Translations under genes and position numbers: made by a program
The notes under the pieces: model-generated
The model's input: the letters and a program-made list of their open reading frames with translations, nothing else
What the model was told of the DNA's origin: nothing
Database searches by the model: none
NCBI RefSeq assembly: GCF_001618865.1
Contig: NZ_CP015136.1
Location: forward strand, 5,801,001-5,865,000
Length of the DNA: 64,000 nucleotides
Reading direction: 5' to 3'
From: Luteitalea pratensis
GTDB taxonomy: Bacteria > Acidobacteriota > Vicinamibacteria > Vicinamibacterales > Vicinamibacteraceae
Shown here: positions 1 through 10,120 of the stretch, one piece after another
Layout: the number at the start of each line of letters is the position of its first letter
How positions within the stretch are numbered: position 1 is the first letter of the stretch

Positions 1-1227
1 CGAGCTCTCGAGCGTCGGGGGATCCCCCGGCCGGAGGCGGCGGTAGATCTCGATCAGCGCTTCCTCGTGGGTGCGGATCGGATCCTTGCGCAGCGTCGCC
101 GAGAGCACCGGACCGACTTCGTCCTTCTCGGGGAAGAAGATGTCGATACGCTCGATGCCCTTCTCCTGGGCCATCGCCAGCACACGCGCCGACAGCTCCT
201 CGTTGGCCTCGAGCAACACCTCGCCCGACGCCGGATCGACCACGTCGGCGGCCGAATACGGCTGCTCGCCCTCGAGGTGGCTGTACTCGACCGGCACCTC
301 GGTGATGCCGGCGTGGCGCAGCGCCTTGATCAGGGCCTTGGTGATGCGCTTGCCGCGCGTCAGCGCGAGCTCGCTGCCCGGGATGGTCATGTCCTCGCCG
401 GCACGCCAGTCCACGGGACTCTCGTTGACGGTCCACAGGACACGCTCGCCCTTGAGGTGCAGGGAATCGATCGTGTAGAACGCCCGCAGCATCTCGTCGG
501 CGTTGCGCAGGCCGAGGGCCCGCAGGAACACCGTGCCGAGGAACTTGCGCTTGCGGTCGATGCGCACGTACAGCAGGTTCTTGCTGTCGTACTCGAACTC
601 GACCCACGAGCCGCGATACGGGATCAGCTGCCCCATGAAGAGCGTCTTGTCTTCCGTGTGGAAGAAGGCGCCCGGGGACCGGTGCAGCTGCGACACGATG
701 ACGCGCTCGGTGCCGTTGATGATGAACGTCCCGTGATCGGTCATCAGCGGGATGTCGCCGAAGTAGACCTCCTGCTCCTTGATGTCGCGGATGGTCTTGG
801 CGCCCGTCTCGGGGTCCTTGTTCCAGACCACCAGGCGGATCGTCACCTTGAGCGGGATCGCATACGTCATCCCGCGCTCGAGGCACTCGTTGATGTCGTA
901 CTTGAGGTTGAGCGCCATGCGGCGCCCGCCGATCTCGTGGACCAGGCCACGAGCCTCGTCACCCCATCCGCACTCGTCCCAGTTGCCGATCGAGTACTCG
1001 ATGAACTCCAGCGAGGAGTTCTCGCGGAAGTCCGAGATCGGGAAGACCGACTTGAAGACGGCCTGCAGGCCGACGTCCTCGCGCTCGGCCGGCAGGGTGT
1101 ACATCTGCAGGAAGCGGTCGTAGGACTTCTTCTGGATCTCGATCAGGTTGGGAATCGGGACGGTCGTCCGGATCTTGGAAAAATCGATGCGCTCGCGGTA
1201 GACGTTCTTGGCCAGGCTGCTGCTCAT
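1..1227 (-). CDS. rpoB: RNA polymerase beta subunit, N-terminal part (cut by window edge)
   Basis: This is the first 409 codons of the beta subunit of RNA polymerase, read on the minus strand and running off the left edge. The start is ATG at 1227, with a GGGGGAA Shine-Dalgarno-like stretch just upstream. The protein opens [19 protein letters not shown], followed by the conserved protrusion-domain stretches [16 protein letters not shown], the [21 protein letters not shown] block (fork/lobe entry) and [20 protein letters not shown]. These are hallmark beta-subunit sequences, so identity is firm. It follows rplL in the usual rplKAJL-rpoBC order with a gap of 167 bases. The rifampicin region and the active-site parts lie outside the window. 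Confidence 0.97.
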   Translation of the reverse strand, partial: MSSSLAKNVYRERIDFSKIRTTVPIPNLIEIQKKSYDRFLQMYTLPAEREDVGLQAVFKSVFPISDFRENSSLEFIEYSIGNWDECGWGDEARGLVHEIGGRRMALNLKYDINECLERGMTYAIPLKVTIRLVVWNKDPETGAKTIRDIKEQEVYFGDIPLMTDHGTFIINGTERVIVSQLHRSPGAFFHTEDKTLFMGQLIPYRGSWVEFEYDSKNLLYVRIDRKRKFLGTVFLRALGLRNADEMLRAFYTIDSLHLKGERVLWTVNESPVDWRAGEDMTIPGSELALTRGKRITKALIKALRHAGITEVPVEYSHLEGEQPYSAADVVDPASGEVLLEANEELSARVLAMAQEKGIERIDIFFPEKDEVGPVLSATLRKDPIRTHEEALIEIYRRLRPGDPPTLESS

Positions 1228-1330
1228 ACTTCACGATTCCCCCGGGTCAGGTTCCGCCACGAACCACCCGTCGCACGAGGTCTTCGGAGCCGAATCATAC
1301 AAACGGCGAAAGCCGCGCGGCCCCGACGGG

Positions 1331-1350
1331 CCCGACCTGGCGGGGTCGGG
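1331..1350 (-). promoter_or_regulatory. Hairpin in the rplL-rpoB gap, possible attenuator
   Basis: A perfect 7-bp stem CCCGACC/GGTCGGG with a 6-base loop lies between rplL and rpoB. No T-run follows it on the minus strand, so it is not a classical terminator. A partial attenuator or RNase site is known at this position in enterobacteria; calling it the same here is inference. Confidence 0.3.
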
Positions 1351-1394
1351 CACGTCCACTGGGCACACGCGGCTCGCGAACAAGCCGGATCGTG

Positions 1395-1781
1395 TTACTT
1401 GATCTCGACCTTCGCGCCGGCTTCTTCGAACTTCTTCTTGATGGCCGCGGCCTCGTCCTTGGTCGCGCCTTCCTTGATCGCCTTGGGCGCGCCCTCGACG
1501 AGATCCTTGGCTTCCTTCAGGCCGAGCGACGTGACCTCGCGAACTGCCTTGATCACGTTGATCTTGTTCGCGCCCGCCTCGAGGAGGATGACGTTGAACT
1601 CGGTCTGCTCCTCGACCGGGGCTGCCGCCGCGGCGCCACCGCCGGCGGCCACGACCACCGGGGCTGCCGCCGCGGCTGACACGCCCAGCTCGGACTCGAG
1701 AGTCTTGACGAGCTTGGACAACTCCATCACCGAGATGTTCTTGATGTACTCGACTACCTGATCCTGCGTCACGTCTGCCAT
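1395..1781 (-). CDS. rplL: 50S ribosomal protein L7/L12
   Basis: L7/L12 forms the multimeric stalk of the large ribosomal subunit that recruits and activates translational GTPases. The 128-residue product has the usual layout: an N-terminal dimerisation domain ([17 protein letters not shown]), an Ala/Gly/Pro-rich hinge near residues 37-56, and the conserved C-terminal domain with [21 protein letters not shown] and [16 protein letters not shown] at 1781 is chosen because AAGGAG sits 7 bases upstream; an in-frame TTG two codons earlier lacks a well-spaced site. It lies downstream of rplJ and upstream of rpoB, the standard stalk operon. Confidence 0.97.
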   Translation of the reverse strand: MADVTQDQVVEYIKNISVMELSKLVKTLESELGVSAAAAAPVVVAAGGGAAAAAPVEEQTEFNVILLEAGANKINVIKAVREVTSLGLKEAKDLVEGAPKAIKEGATKDEAAAIKKKFEEAGAKVEIK

Positions 1782-1932
1782 TCCCAATCTCCTTACTGTC
1801 GACTATCAGCGCTCTGCGTCCGGCTTTCAGCTACCACGGGGTCCATCGCTGACGTTCCCCACCGGGACACAGCAGACGGCCTGATAGCTGACAGCGACTT
1901 CGTCCATGGCCACCCGGAGGCGGCCGGTTTCC

Positions 1933-2463
1933 TTACTCGCCCTCGCCCTTCTTCTTCTCCACCTGCGACAGGACGTTCATCAGGTCCCGCGGCGCCGCAC
2001 TCAGCACGCTCACGATCTGGACCATCGGGGCCTGCAGCAGGTACAGCAGCTTGGCGTACAGCTCCGGCTTGCCGGGCATGTTCGCCAGCTCGTTCACGGC
2101 GGGGCCCTCGACCACGTCGCCCTGCACGACCGCTGCCTTCAACACCAGGGCAGGAGCCGTCTTGGCAAACGTCGTCAGCACCTTCGCGAGCGCGACCGGG
2201 TCGTCGCCGCTGAAGGCGACTGCCGTCGAACCCGTGAAGTGGGGCGCCAGCGCCTCGAAGGGCGTGCCGGCCATCGCGCGTCGCGCGAGGGTGTTCTTGA
2301 CCACCTTGTAGGAGCCCTGCACCGCGCGCACCTGGCGACGCAGTTCGGTGACCTCGGGTACCTTGAGGCCCTTGTACTCCAGCAGGATCAGACTCTCGGC
2401 CTTCCCGAACGATTCCGTGAGCTGCCCGAGTTCCAGTTGCTTGTCAGCACGAGATACAGCCAT
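1933..2463 (-). CDS. rplJ: 50S ribosomal protein L10
   Basis: L10 is the stalk base that anchors L7/L12 dimers to 23S rRNA and, in known systems, represses its own operon. The 176-residue product starts [19 protein letters not shown] and contains the L10 block [23 protein letters not shown]. The C-terminal helix ([12 protein letters not shown]) is the L7/L12-binding segment. The start is ATG at 2463 after GGGGAGAG. The rplA stop is 11 bases upstream. The 151-base gap to rplL holds no other gene. Confidence 0.96.
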   Translation of the reverse strand: MAVSRADKQLELGQLTESFGKAESLILLEYKGLKVPEVTELRRQVRAVQGSYKVVKNTLARRAMAGTPFEALAPHFTGSTAVAFSGDDPVALAKVLTTFAKTAPALVLKAAVVQGDVVEGPAVNELANMPGKPELYAKLLYLLQAPMVQIVSVLSAAPRDLMNVLSQVEKKKGEGE

Positions 2464-2474
2464 GGTCTCTCCCC

Positions 2475-3176
2475 TTACTTGACGAGCGCCTCGACATGCG
2501 AGGTGTCGATCGCCACGCCCGGGCCCATGGTCGAGCTGACCGTCAGGCTCTTGAGGTACTTGCCCTTGGCCGCCGCGGGCTTCGCCTTCATCACACTGTC
2601 GAAGAGGGCGTGCGCGTTGGCCAGGAGGTTCTCGGCCGGGAATGACACCTTGCCGATCGGGGCATGCACGATCCCGGTCTTGTCGACCCGGAACTCGACC
2701 TTGCCCGCCTTGATTTCCTGCACGGCTTTCGTGATGTCGGTCGTGACCGTTCCCGTCTTCGGATTCGGCATGAGCCCGCGCGGACCGAGCACCTTGCCCA
2801 GCTTGCCCACGGCACGCATCATGTCGGGCGTCGCCACGACGGCATCGAAGTCCGTCCAGCCCCCCGCGATCTTCTCGACGAGTTCCTCGCCACCGATCGC
2901 GTCGGCGCCGGCCGCTTCGGCCTCGCGCTGCTTCTCGGGGTTGGCGATCACCAGCACGCGCTTGGTCTTGCCCAGGCCGTGCGGCAAGACCACCGTGCCA
3001 CGCACCATCTGGTCGGCGTGCTTGGGATCGACGCCGAGTCGCATCGCGACTTCGACAGTCTCGTCGAATTTCGTGTACTTGAGCTTCTGGACGAGGGGAA
3101 TGGCCTCGTCCAAGACGTACGGGCGCTCTTCTACTTGTGCGCGCGCCGCCGCGAACTTCTTCCCGGGAGTGGGCAT
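2475..3176 (-). CDS. rplA: 50S ribosomal protein L1
   Basis: L1 forms the mobile L1 stalk that handles deacylated tRNA at the E site. The 233-residue product begins [20 protein letters not shown]. It contains [35 protein letters not shown] and the signature region [15 protein letters not shown] at 3176 is chosen over longer in-frame extensions because GGAGGT lies 6 bases upstream and family members start here. Length matches the family (about 230). It lies directly upstream of rplJ. Confidence 0.96.
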   Translation of the reverse strand: MPTPGKKFAAARAQVEERPYVLDEAIPLVQKLKYTKFDETVEVAMRLGVDPKHADQMVRGTVVLPHGLGKTKRVLVIANPEKQREAEAAGADAIGGEELVEKIAGGWTDFDAVVATPDMMRAVGKLGKVLGPRGLMPNPKTGTVTTDITKAVQEIKAGKVEFRVDKTGIVHAPIGKVSFPAENLLANAHALFDSVMKAKPAAAKGKYLKSLTVSSTMGPGVAIDTSHVEALVK

Positions 3177-3228
3177 GTCTACCTCCGTGGTGCAGTCGGC
3201 CGTCGTGCGGCCTCCCACGTTGACCGCA

Positions 3229-3330
3229 TTCCAGCAATGCCGGAATGCTGAGTGCCGGAATGTCGAAACCACGCCCCAGCGGTTTCCATCTTCCAGCGGG
3301 CGAAGGCCGACGGCCGTATGACGATGGCCG
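3229..3330. repeat. Degenerate heptad repeats between rplK and rplA
   Basis: The rplK-rplA gap holds two small repeat patches. At 3229-3269 variants of GCCGGAATG recur. At 3302-3330 four 7-base units read GAAGGCC, GACGGCC, GTATGAC, GATGGCC. The second patch matches a four-unit module found at 35331, 40823 and 54059. No reading frame is supported. Confidence 0.6.
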
Positions 3331-3342
3331 TCTGCGTCCTAT

Positions 3343-3768
3343 CTAGCCGACGACGTCGAGGCCCATCGAGCGCGCCGTCCCGGCTACGCTGCGCATGGCC
3401 GCCTCGAGCGACTCGCAGTTCAGGTCCGGCAACTTGATGCGCGCGATCTCCTCGACCTGTGCCTTGGTCACCGTCCCGACCTTGTTCTTGTTCGGCTCGG
3501 CCGAGCCCTTGGGCACGTTGGCCGCCCGCTTGAGCAGGATCGGCGCCGGCGGCGTCTTCAACACGAACGTGTACGACCGGTCGGCAAACACCGTCACCAC
3601 CACGGGGATGATGAGGCCGTCCTGCCCGGCGGTCTTCGCGTTGAAGTTCTTGCAGAAGTCCATGATGTTGACGCCCTGCGGACCGAGTGCGGTACCGACA
3701 GGCGGCGCCGGCGTTGCCTTGCCGGCGGCGATCTGGAGCTTCACGAGTGCTTGAACTTTCTTGGCCAT
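3343..3768 (-). CDS. rplK: 50S ribosomal protein L11
   Basis: L11 is part of the GTPase-associated centre. The 141-residue product has both L11 domains: the N-terminal domain with [19 protein letters not shown] and [12 protein letters not shown], and the C-terminal 23S-binding domain with [11 protein letters not shown] and the G-T-V-T-K segment. The length is the family norm. It starts at ATG 3768 with a GAAGAG site upstream and follows nusG, as in most bacteria. Confidence 0.97.
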   Translation of the reverse strand: MAKKVQALVKLQIAAGKATPAPPVGTALGPQGVNIMDFCKNFNAKTAGQDGLIIPVVVTVFADRSYTFVLKTPPAPILLKRAANVPKGSAEPNKNKVGTVTKAQVEEIARIKLPDLNCESLEAAMRSVAGTARSMGLDVVG

Positions 3769-3801
3769 GTCTCTTCGAACCGTCCCTGCTGCGATCTGGG
3801 C

Positions 3802-4371
3802 CTAAAGCTTCTCGACCTGGAGGAAATCGAGTTCCACCGGCGTCGACCGCCCGAAGATCGTGACCATGACCTTCAGCGTGCTGCGCTCGGTATTGACCTC
3901 GTCCACCGTCCCGTTGAAGTTGGTGAACGGGCCTTCGTTGATCCGGACCTGATCGCCCTTCTCGAAGCTGTACTTCGGCTTGGGCTTTTCCGCGCTCTCG
4001 CGCACCTGGAGGAGGATGTTCTCCACCTCTTCGCGGGTCAGCGGCGTGGGCTTGGCGCCCGCCCCGACAAATCCCGTGACCTTCGGCGTGTTCTTCACCA
4101 CGTGCCACGCGTCGTCGGTCATCAGCATCTCGACAAACAGGTAGCCCGGGAAGATGCGCTTGGGGGCCTCGTACTTGCGCCCGCCGCGCATCTCGACCAC
4201 GACTTCCTGCGGCACGAGGACCTCGCCGAACTTGTCCTCGAGACCGTAGGCCTGCACACGCTGCTCGAGCGACTCCTTGACCTTCTTCTCGAAGCCCGAG
4301 TACGTGTGCACGATGTACCAGCTGAGTACCGGCGCCTGTATGGCGCCTTCCTGCTCCTGCGTCTCGCTCAT
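3802..4371 (-). CDS. nusG: Transcription termination/antitermination protein NusG
   Basis: NusG binds RNA polymerase and couples it to Rho and the ribosome. The 189-residue product starts [18 protein letters not shown]. It has the NGN domain ([27 protein letters not shown]) and a C-terminal KOW domain ([19 protein letters not shown]). ATG at 4371 overlaps the secE stop in an ATGA junction, indicating translational coupling. The secE-nusG-rplK order is the standard one. Confidence 0.97.
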   Translation of the reverse strand: MSETQEQEGAIQAPVLSWYIVHTYSGFEKKVKESLEQRVQAYGLEDKFGEVLVPQEVVVEMRGGRKYEAPKRIFPGYLFVEMLMTDDAWHVVKNTPKVTGFVGAGAKPTPLTREEVENILLQVRESAEKPKPKYSFEKGDQVRINEGPFTNFNGTVDEVNTERSTLKVMVTIFGRSTPVELDFLQVEKL

Positions 4372-4664
4372 GCCGCCCCCCCGAGCCGTCGGAAGATCCA
4401 CTCGACGAGCTTGTTGAAGGCCGCATCCACCGCAAACAGGTAGATGCCCATGATCAGCGAGAAGATGATCACGACGATGGTCGTGGCCTGTACCTCGCGC
4501 TGGGTCGGCCAGGACACCCGCCCGACCTCCTCGCGCACCTTCACCAGGAAGTCCTTCGCGCGTGCCCACCAGCCGAGCGGGCCGGACGTCGCCACGACGG
4601 GCGTCTCGGCCTCGCGACGGCCTACCTGTGCGTCCTTGACGTTGTCCACCATCGCGGTCTTCAC
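4368..4664 (-). CDS. secE: Preprotein translocase subunit SecE
   Basis: SecE is the small clamp subunit of the SecYEG translocon. The 98-residue product has a soluble N-terminal part, the conserved amphipathic helix with the diagnostic EVGRVSWPTQREV, and one membrane segment (TTIVVIIFSLIMGIYLFAVDA). GTG at 4664 is preferred because GAAGGA lies 8 bases upstream; an ATG four codons later has no comparable site. Its stop overlaps the nusG start by 4 bases. Confidence 0.95.
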   Translation of the reverse strand: MKTAMVDNVKDAQVGRREAETPVVATSGPLGWWARAKDFLVKVREEVGRVSWPTQREVQATTIVVIIFSLIMGIYLFAVDAAFNKLVEWIFRRLGGAA

Positions 4665-4744
4665 GGTGCGGTTCCTTCAGTGCAGACGCCCTGGCGCGTC
4701 TCGCGGTTGTCGCGATGCGCCCGGGCGACCACCAGCGGGTGTCT

Positions 4745-4820
4745 TGGCAGGCCAGGAGGGACTCGAACCCCCAACCCCCGGTTTTGGAGACCGGTGCTCT
4801 GCCAATTGAGCTACTGGCCT
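4745..4820 (-). tRNA. tRNA-Trp (anticodon CCA)
   Basis: A 76-nt cloverleaf reads on the minus strand from AGGCCAGTAGCTC to CTGGCCTGCCA. The acceptor stem is AGGCCAG/CTGGCCT, the anticodon loop carries CCA, the T-arm is GGGTTCGAGTCCC, and the 3' CCA is encoded. It sits between rpmG and secE, the usual place for tRNA-Trp in many bacteria. Confidence 0.96.
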
Positions 4821-4831
4821 GTACAGCGACA

Positions 4832-4860
4832 CGCCGGGCTGAGCCAGCCCGGCGCTACCC
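4832..4860. repeat. Palindromic element, CCGGGCTG class
   Basis: A hairpin CGCCGGGCTG/CAGCCCGGCG with a 3-base loop is followed by CTACCC, just upstream of tRNA-Trp on the minus strand. It matches elements at 23114-23187 in layout: a variable G/C-rich palindrome next to a CTAC or GTAG flank. Confidence 0.7.
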
Positions 4861-4871
4861 AGTGACGCTGG

Positions 4872-5021
4872 TTACTTGCTCTCTTTGTGATCCGTGTGCG
4901 ACTTGCAGAAGCGGCAGAACTTCTTCATGTTCAGGCGCTCGGTCGTCTTCTTCTTGTTGCGCGTCGTGCTGTAGTTGCGACGCTTGCACTCGCCGCACGC
5001 GAGCTGAACGATGTCTCTCAT
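4872..5021 (-). CDS. rpmG: 50S ribosomal protein L33
   Basis: This 49-residue protein reads [20 protein letters not shown] and continues with [19 protein letters not shown]. It is the zinc-ribbon form of L33: one CxxC pair near residues 9-12 and a second near 36-39. L33 lies near the E site of the large subunit. Start ATG 5021 and stop TAA 4872 give the family's normal length. It lies between tuf and tRNA-Trp, as in many non-enterobacterial genomes. Confidence 0.95.
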   Translation of the reverse strand: MRDIVQLACGECKRRNYSTTRNKKKTTERLNMKKFCRFCKSHTDHKESK

Positions 5022-5041
5022 GGTCTTCTACCTATCGCGTT

Positions 5042-5129
5042 GGTAGGGACGCCTCTTCCAGGCGTCCATCACTACTACTGCCCCGCGACTGCTGCGCGGT
5101 GATGGCCGGCTCGGAGAGCCGGCCCTACC
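5042..5129. repeat. Composite palindromic element (two hairpins framed by GGTAGG and CCTACC)
   Basis: The tuf-rpmG gap contains GGTAGG followed by hairpin GGACGCCT/AGGCGTCC, a 36-base spacer, then hairpin GGCCGGCTC/GAGCCGGCC and CCTACC. The ends are inverted relative to each other. Related pairs occur at 18895-18951 and 58165-58289, and single halves at 44333 and 44618. Confidence 0.8.
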
Positions 5130-5156
5130 ACCGAAGTCGTCGGCGCTGCCGACGAC

Positions 5157-6344
<1,188 letters not shown>

Positions 6345-6443
6345 GACCCTTAAGCTCTCCCTGCGACTACGCCTTGCCCCTGCCTACGCACAAACGAGGT
6401 CCACCGACGCCCTGTGGGCTATGGCGGACAACCAATCGTCTGG

Positions 6444-6487
6444 CTTGCCAGCCGAAGCTCACACGCTAGGCGCGTGTGAGCGAAGGT

Positions 6488-6490
<3 letters not shown>
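6444..6490 (-). other. Inter-tRNA hairpin after tRNA-Thr(GGT)
   Basis: Directly 3' of the tRNA the transcript can fold CTCACACGC/GCGTGTGAG, and an outer CCAACC/GGCTGG stem whose left arm begins in the tRNA's own CCA. Similar folds follow tRNA-Gly and tRNA-Tyr. A role in 3'-end processing is inference. Confidence 0.5.
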
Positions 6491-6563
<73 letters not shown>

Positions 6564-6747
6564 TTTCGCCCGCACACTTCGCAGCGGCTTCAGCCCGACG
6601 GGTCGGCCTTCGCCGTGCATTGTCCCAATCGAACTCGACCGGTGCGTCTCGCCGCTTGCCCTCGCATGGCGACTGCCACGTCGATCTCACTCGGGACCAA
6701 CTATCCGCGGCGCCGCCGCCGCTCAACTTCAACCCAGGGCCACGTGG

Positions 6748-6795
6748 CTTGCCGAGCCGAAACTCAAGCGCCGAAGGCGCGAGAGCGAAGGCTGG
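6748..6795 (-). other. Inter-tRNA hairpin after tRNA-Gly
   Basis: The sequence following the tRNA-Gly 3' end folds with GCGCC/GGCGC inside a CTC/GAG and an outer AGCC/GGCT pairing, and ends in the recurring CTTGCC on the plus strand. It has the same layout as the elements after tRNA-Thr and tRNA-Tyr but a different stem sequence. Confidence 0.45.
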
Positions 6796-6867
6796 AGCGG
6801 GAGACGGGGATCGAACCCGCGACCAACAGCTTGGAAGGCTGTGACTCTACCACTGAGTTACTCCCGC
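6793..6867 (-). tRNA. tRNA-Gly (anticodon TCC)
   Basis: A 75-nt tRNA reads GCGGGAGTAACTCAG at the 5' end and CTCCCGCTCCA at the 3' end on the minus strand. The anticodon TCC lies in CTTCCAA and the T-arm is GCGGGTTCGATCCCCGT. CCA is encoded. It is third in the cluster. Confidence 0.97.
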
Positions 6868-7223
6868 CTACGCTCGACGAGCCTGAGCCCACCACCTCCC
6901 CGAGCAGCCGTAGCCAGTCTGTGTGTCCCACTGGACACGGCCTTGGGCGCCGAAGCCAGTCTGCCCGTCCTGCTGACAAAGGCGGCACGATGCCTGCCCC
7001 TGCCATTCTCCCGGGTCGCCCCGGGCCATCACGCCCACCACAATCGTTCGCCGCCCACCCGGTGGCTGGGCTGGTCTCGCCAGCCGTCGCCGAGTCGTCA
7101 GGACCTCGAGGCGTGCCAACCGAAGTCACGGCTTCGGTACTTGCCAACCGAGCGCCCAAATCGGGGCGCCGGGCTTGCCAACCGAAGTCCGACGTCGCGA
7201 GAAGCGCTACGACGCACGAAGGT
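6868..7223. other. 356-base spacer between tRNA-Gly and tRNA-Tyr with repeated CTTGCCAACCGA
   Basis: No gene is supported here. The right half holds three spaced copies of a TGCCAACCGA core (near 7113, 7141 and 7174), each followed by sequence able to fold back on itself. The last copy forms the hairpin next to tRNA-Tyr (CCAACC/GGTTGG). The left half has no clear structure. Confidence 0.5.
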
Positions 7224-7310
7224 TGGTGGCGAGGGAAGGATTCGAACCTTCGAAGGCGCTTGGCCGACAGATTTACAGTCTGCTGCGTTTGACCGCTCCG
7301 CAACCTCGCC
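7224..7310 (-). tRNA. tRNA-Tyr (anticodon GTA)
   Basis: An 87-nt tRNA with a long variable arm reads GGCGAGGTTGCGGAG at the 5' end and CCTCGCCACCA at the 3' end on the minus strand. The anticodon is GTA in CTGTAAA and the T-arm is GAAGGTTCGAATCCTTC. CCA is encoded. It is second in the cluster. Confidence 0.97.
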
Positions 7311-7397
7311 GAACGACTGATCGGGTTGAACCCGCTGGAACTCGGAATCAGGCGCGGTCACGCGCCCGCGGACTCACCAGGTTCCCTGCACAACTTC

Positions 7398-7474
7398 TGG
7401 AGCTGGCGAAGGGATTCGAACCCCCGACCGGCTGATTACAAATCAGCTGCTCTACCGGACTGAGCTACGCCAGC
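7398..7474 (-). tRNA. tRNA-Thr (anticodon TGT)
   Basis: A 77-nt tRNA reads GCTGGCGTAGCTCAG at the 5' end and CGCCAGCTCCA at the 3' end on the minus strand. The anticodon TGT lies in TTTGTAA. CCA is encoded. It is the first gene of the tRNA-tuf transcription unit. Confidence 0.97.
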
Positions 7475-7489
7475 CGGACAAAGGAGGAG

Positions 7490-7519
7490 AGTGTAGCACA
7501 CGCCCCGGATCTGCCACAA
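7490..7519 (-). promoter_or_regulatory. Promoter of the tRNA-tuf operon
   Basis: On the minus strand TTGTGG, an 18-base spacer and TACACT are found, with TGC just before the -10 (extended -10). Transcription would start near 7483, about 9 bases before tRNA-Thr(TGT). It is a good sigma-70-type match in the expected place. Confidence 0.6.
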
Positions 7520-7627
7520 GGCCGCGCGCCGCACCACGACGCCCGACCGAAGCAAGGTATCGCCGCTCCCGGCAACCTGTGAGTCTATCGTGGATCGACA
7601 CGTCGGCACAACCCACCGGGCTGGTCT

Positions 7628-7709
7628 CAGGCCTCAGGTCTCAAGTCGCAGGTCGCAGGTCTCAAGCAAGGGCTGACCTGAGACTTGAGCCCTGAGACTT
7701 GAGACTCAG
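7628..7709. repeat. Heptad array, CTCAGGT/ACCTGAG family, inverted around a short core
   Basis: The left side has 7-base units such as AGGCCTC, AGGTCTC, AAGTCGC. After a core of about 10 bases the right side carries the opposite orientation (CCTGAGA, CTTGAGC). The whole patch can fold into an imperfect hairpin. The rlmB stop codon falls in its right edge. Confidence 0.7.
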
Positions 7710-8434
7710 CCCAAGCCGTCGCGCTGTCGCAGCGCCTCGTACAGGACCACCCCCGTCGCCACCGAGACATTGAGACTGCTGACGTGACCACGCATCGGCA
7801 GCGCGGCGATGAAGTCGCAGTGCTCACGGACGAGCCGGCGCAGGCCCTCGCCCTCGGCTCCCACCACCAGCGCCGTCGGTGGACGCAAGTCGATGCGGTC
7901 GTAGGGCTGCGCTCCTTCGGCATCGAGGCCCACGACCCAGATGCCCAGCGACTTCAACGTCTCGATGGCGCGCGCGACGTTGACCACATCGACGATCCGC
8001 ACGTGCGCGAGGGCCCCGGCGGAGGCCCGCGCCGCGGCCGGCCCGAGCGCGGCCGCATGGCGCTCCTGCCGGACCAGTGCCGTCGCCCCGACGGCGTCGG
8101 CGGTCCTCAGGATGGCGCCGACGTTGTGTGGATCCTCGACGCCATCCAGTACGACGATCAGCGGTCTGGACTCGAGGGCGACGACCTGCTCCAGGGTCCA
8201 GCGTCGCGGCGCATCGCCCAGCGTCGCCAGCACGCCCTGATGCCGCTCGCCGGCCGCCAACCGGTCCAGCTCAGCTATCTCGACACGCCTGACCGGCACC
8301 CCCGTCTGTTCCGCCAGGCGCACGATTTCTCCCACGCGGGCGTCGGACCTCGTTCCGACCCGTACCTCGCGGACTCCGCCCGCACGCAGCGCCTCCCGCA
8401 CCGGATGGACGCCAACAATGACGATGGGTGCCAT
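7706..8434 (-). CDS. rlmB: TrmH/RlmB-family rRNA (guanosine-2'-O)-methyltransferase
   Basis: This 242-residue SPOUT methyltransferase probably modifies G2251 of 23S rRNA using SAM. An N-terminal substrate-binding domain (VIVGVHPVREALRAG) precedes the knot fold. The three family motifs are visible: LDGVEDPHNVGAILRTADA (catalytic Asn and Arg), VVGAEGEGL, and PMRGHVSSLNVSVATGVVLYE. The start is ATG 8434, 3 bases after the gltX stop. The stop codon lies at the edge of a heptad array. The exact rRNA target is inferred from the family; TrmH-type tRNA specificity is less likely. Confidence 0.88.
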   Translation of the reverse strand: MAPIVIVGVHPVREALRAGGVREVRVGTRSDARVGEIVRLAEQTGVPVRRVEIAELDRLAAGERHQGVLATLGDAPRRWTLEQVVALESRPLIVVLDGVEDPHNVGAILRTADAVGATALVRQERHAAALGPAAARASAGALAHVRIVDVVNVARAIETLKSLGIWVVGLDAEGAQPYDRIDLRPPTALVVGAEGEGLRRLVREHCDFIAALPMRGHVSSLNVSVATGVVLYEALRQRDGLG

Positions 8435-8437
8435 GCG

Positions 8438-9949
8438 TCAGGATCCGAGGATGGCGGCCGCGCAGATGGCGGCCCGTTCACGGCAGCCGACGATGGGCGC
8501 CAGTCCGGCGTCGCGGGGGACATCGGCGCCCGCATCGATGGCTGGCACGAGCAGGTCGAGTTCCGGGCCGCTGTCGGCTCCCGTGAGGGCCAGCCGTATC
8601 GGATGGAACAGGGCCCGCCCCTTCTGGCCGGTACGCTGCCGAACCTGCTGCGCCGCGTCGCGGAAGGTCTCCCGCGTGAGCCGCGGCCGCGCGCTCAGTT
8701 CCTGCGCGAATGCGACCACGACGGCCCGACCAGCGTCGGCCGCTGCCGCCTCCTCGGCCCCGAAATGTTCGAGAACCGCACCCGCGCGGGGCATCTCGAA
8801 CACGGGCCGCAGCCGTTCAGGCGCATCCGCCAACCTGTCCACCGTGCCGGCGATGAGTGGCACGCAGGCCGTCAGGAAGGACAGCAAGCGATCGTCGCCC
8901 GGCATGCTCGCCGACAACACGCCCGCGTCCTGCAGGTGCGGCACCAGCAACGCCGCGATCCGCGTCGGTTCCGCTTCCTTGAGGTAATGGCGGTTCATCC
9001 ACGCGAGCTTGTCGGGGTCGAACACGCCGGCGCTCCTGGTAACGTCTTCCACGCGGAAGCGCCGCGCGAGTTCCTCGATTGGCAGGATCTCCTCGTCGTT
9101 GCCTGGTGACCACCCGAGCAGCACGAGATAGTTGCGCAAGGCTTCCGGAAGGATGCCGCGGGCCCGGAACTCGGCAACGCTCGATGCCCCGTGCCGCTTG
9201 GACAGTGGCGCGTGATCCGGGCCCAGCACCAGCGAGAGATGCGCAAACTGCGGCGGCGTCTCGCCGAGGGCACGGTAGATCAGGCACTGGCGCGGCGTGT
9301 TCGGCACGTGGTCCTCGCCACGCACCACCAATGAAATGCGCATCGCCACATCGTCGACGACCACGGCGAAGTTGTACGCGGGCAGCCCGTTCTGCCGCAG
9401 CAACACGAAGTCGCCGATCATGGCGATATCGGTCGTGATGGGCCCGCGCACGACATCGGTGAACGTGACCGCGATCTCGGCGGGAACGCGGAAACGCAGC
9501 GCCGCCGGTTCACCCGCGTCGACGCGGGCCCGGGAGGCAACGGGATCCAGATGGCGACAGATGCCGGCGTACTGCGGCGTGCGCCCCTCGCGCACCGCCA
9601 CGTCGCGCGCCGCCTCGAGGTCGGCCGGGGAACAGAAGCAGTAGTACGCGTGACCGGCGTCTCGCAGGCGATCCGCGTAGGCGCGATAGACGGCAAGGCG
9701 CTGCGTCTGCCGGTAGGGCCCGAACTCGCCACCGACATCGGGGCCCTCATGCCAGTCGATGCCCAGCCAGTGCAGGTCCTCGAGAATGCCCTCGGCCGAG
9801 GCGACAGTGGAGCGTGCCTCATCGGTGTCCTCGAGCCGCAGCACGAGTGTCCCGCCCTGGCCGCGCGCCAGGAGCCAGTTGAACAGCGCGGTCCTGGCGT
9901 TACCGACGTGAAGGTGCCCCGTGGGACTCGGGGCGAAACGAACGCGCAT
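8438..9949 (-). CDS. gltX: Glutamyl-tRNA synthetase
   Basis: This class Ib synthetase charges tRNA-Glu (and possibly tRNA-Gln). The 503-residue product starts MRVRFAPSPTGHLHVGNART. Its HIGH motif is HVGN at 14-17 (Val for Ile), and the KMSKS-equivalent is LSKRHG near residue 250. The C-terminal anticodon-binding helical domain is present (TGQKGRALFHPIRLALTG). It lies 3 bases upstream of rlmB and downstream of ispDF, an order also known from Firmicutes (ispD-ispF-gltX). The ATG at 9949 gives the normal N-terminus, although no strong ribosome-binding site is visible. Confidence 0.96.
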   Translation of the reverse strand: MRVRFAPSPTGHLHVGNARTALFNWLLARGQGGTLVLRLEDTDEARSTVASAEGILEDLHWLGIDWHEGPDVGGEFGPYRQTQRLAVYRAYADRLRDAGHAYYCFCSPADLEAARDVAVREGRTPQYAGICRHLDPVASRARVDAGEPAALRFRVPAEIAVTFTDVVRGPITTDIAMIGDFVLLRQNGLPAYNFAVVVDDVAMRISLVVRGEDHVPNTPRQCLIYRALGETPPQFAHLSLVLGPDHAPLSKRHGASSVAEFRARGILPEALRNYLVLLGWSPGNDEEILPIEELARRFRVEDVTRSAGVFDPDKLAWMNRHYLKEAEPTRIAALLVPHLQDAGVLSASMPGDDRLLSFLTACVPLIAGTVDRLADAPERLRPVFEMPRAGAVLEHFGAEEAAAADAGRAVVVAFAQELSARPRLTRETFRDAAQQVRQRTGQKGRALFHPIRLALTGADSGPELDLLVPAIDAGADVPRDAGLAPIVGCRERAAICAAAILGS

Positions 9950-9985
9950 CAGGGCATTATCGGGGATCGGCCGGGGCGAGCGCTT

Positions 9986-10109
9986 AGGCCTTAGGTCACA
10001 GGTCTCAGGGCTCAGGTCTCAGGGCTCAGGGCTCAGGGCTCAGGTCACAGGGCTCACGGCTCAGGCCAGACAGGAGTTGTCGAGTCCTGAGCCTTGAGTC
10101 CTGAGACGT
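9986..10109. repeat. Heptad array, AGGGCTC/CCTGAG family, inverted around a 16-base core
   Basis: About ten 7-base units (AGGTCTC, AGGGCTC, AGGTCAC) lie on the left of a short core near 10066-10082. Three units of opposite sense (TCCTGAG, CCTTGAG, TCCTGAG) lie on the right. It fills the gltX-ispDF gap. No reading frame is supported. Confidence 0.75.
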
Positions 10110-10120
10110 GCCCCGCGAAT

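Noticed and set aside
67-1761. Long plus-strand open frame opposite rpoB and rplL
   Set aside because: It is the antisense of well-conserved genes; in this G/C-rich DNA long antisense frames are common, and the product is Arg/Leu/Asp-rich with no recognisable domain.
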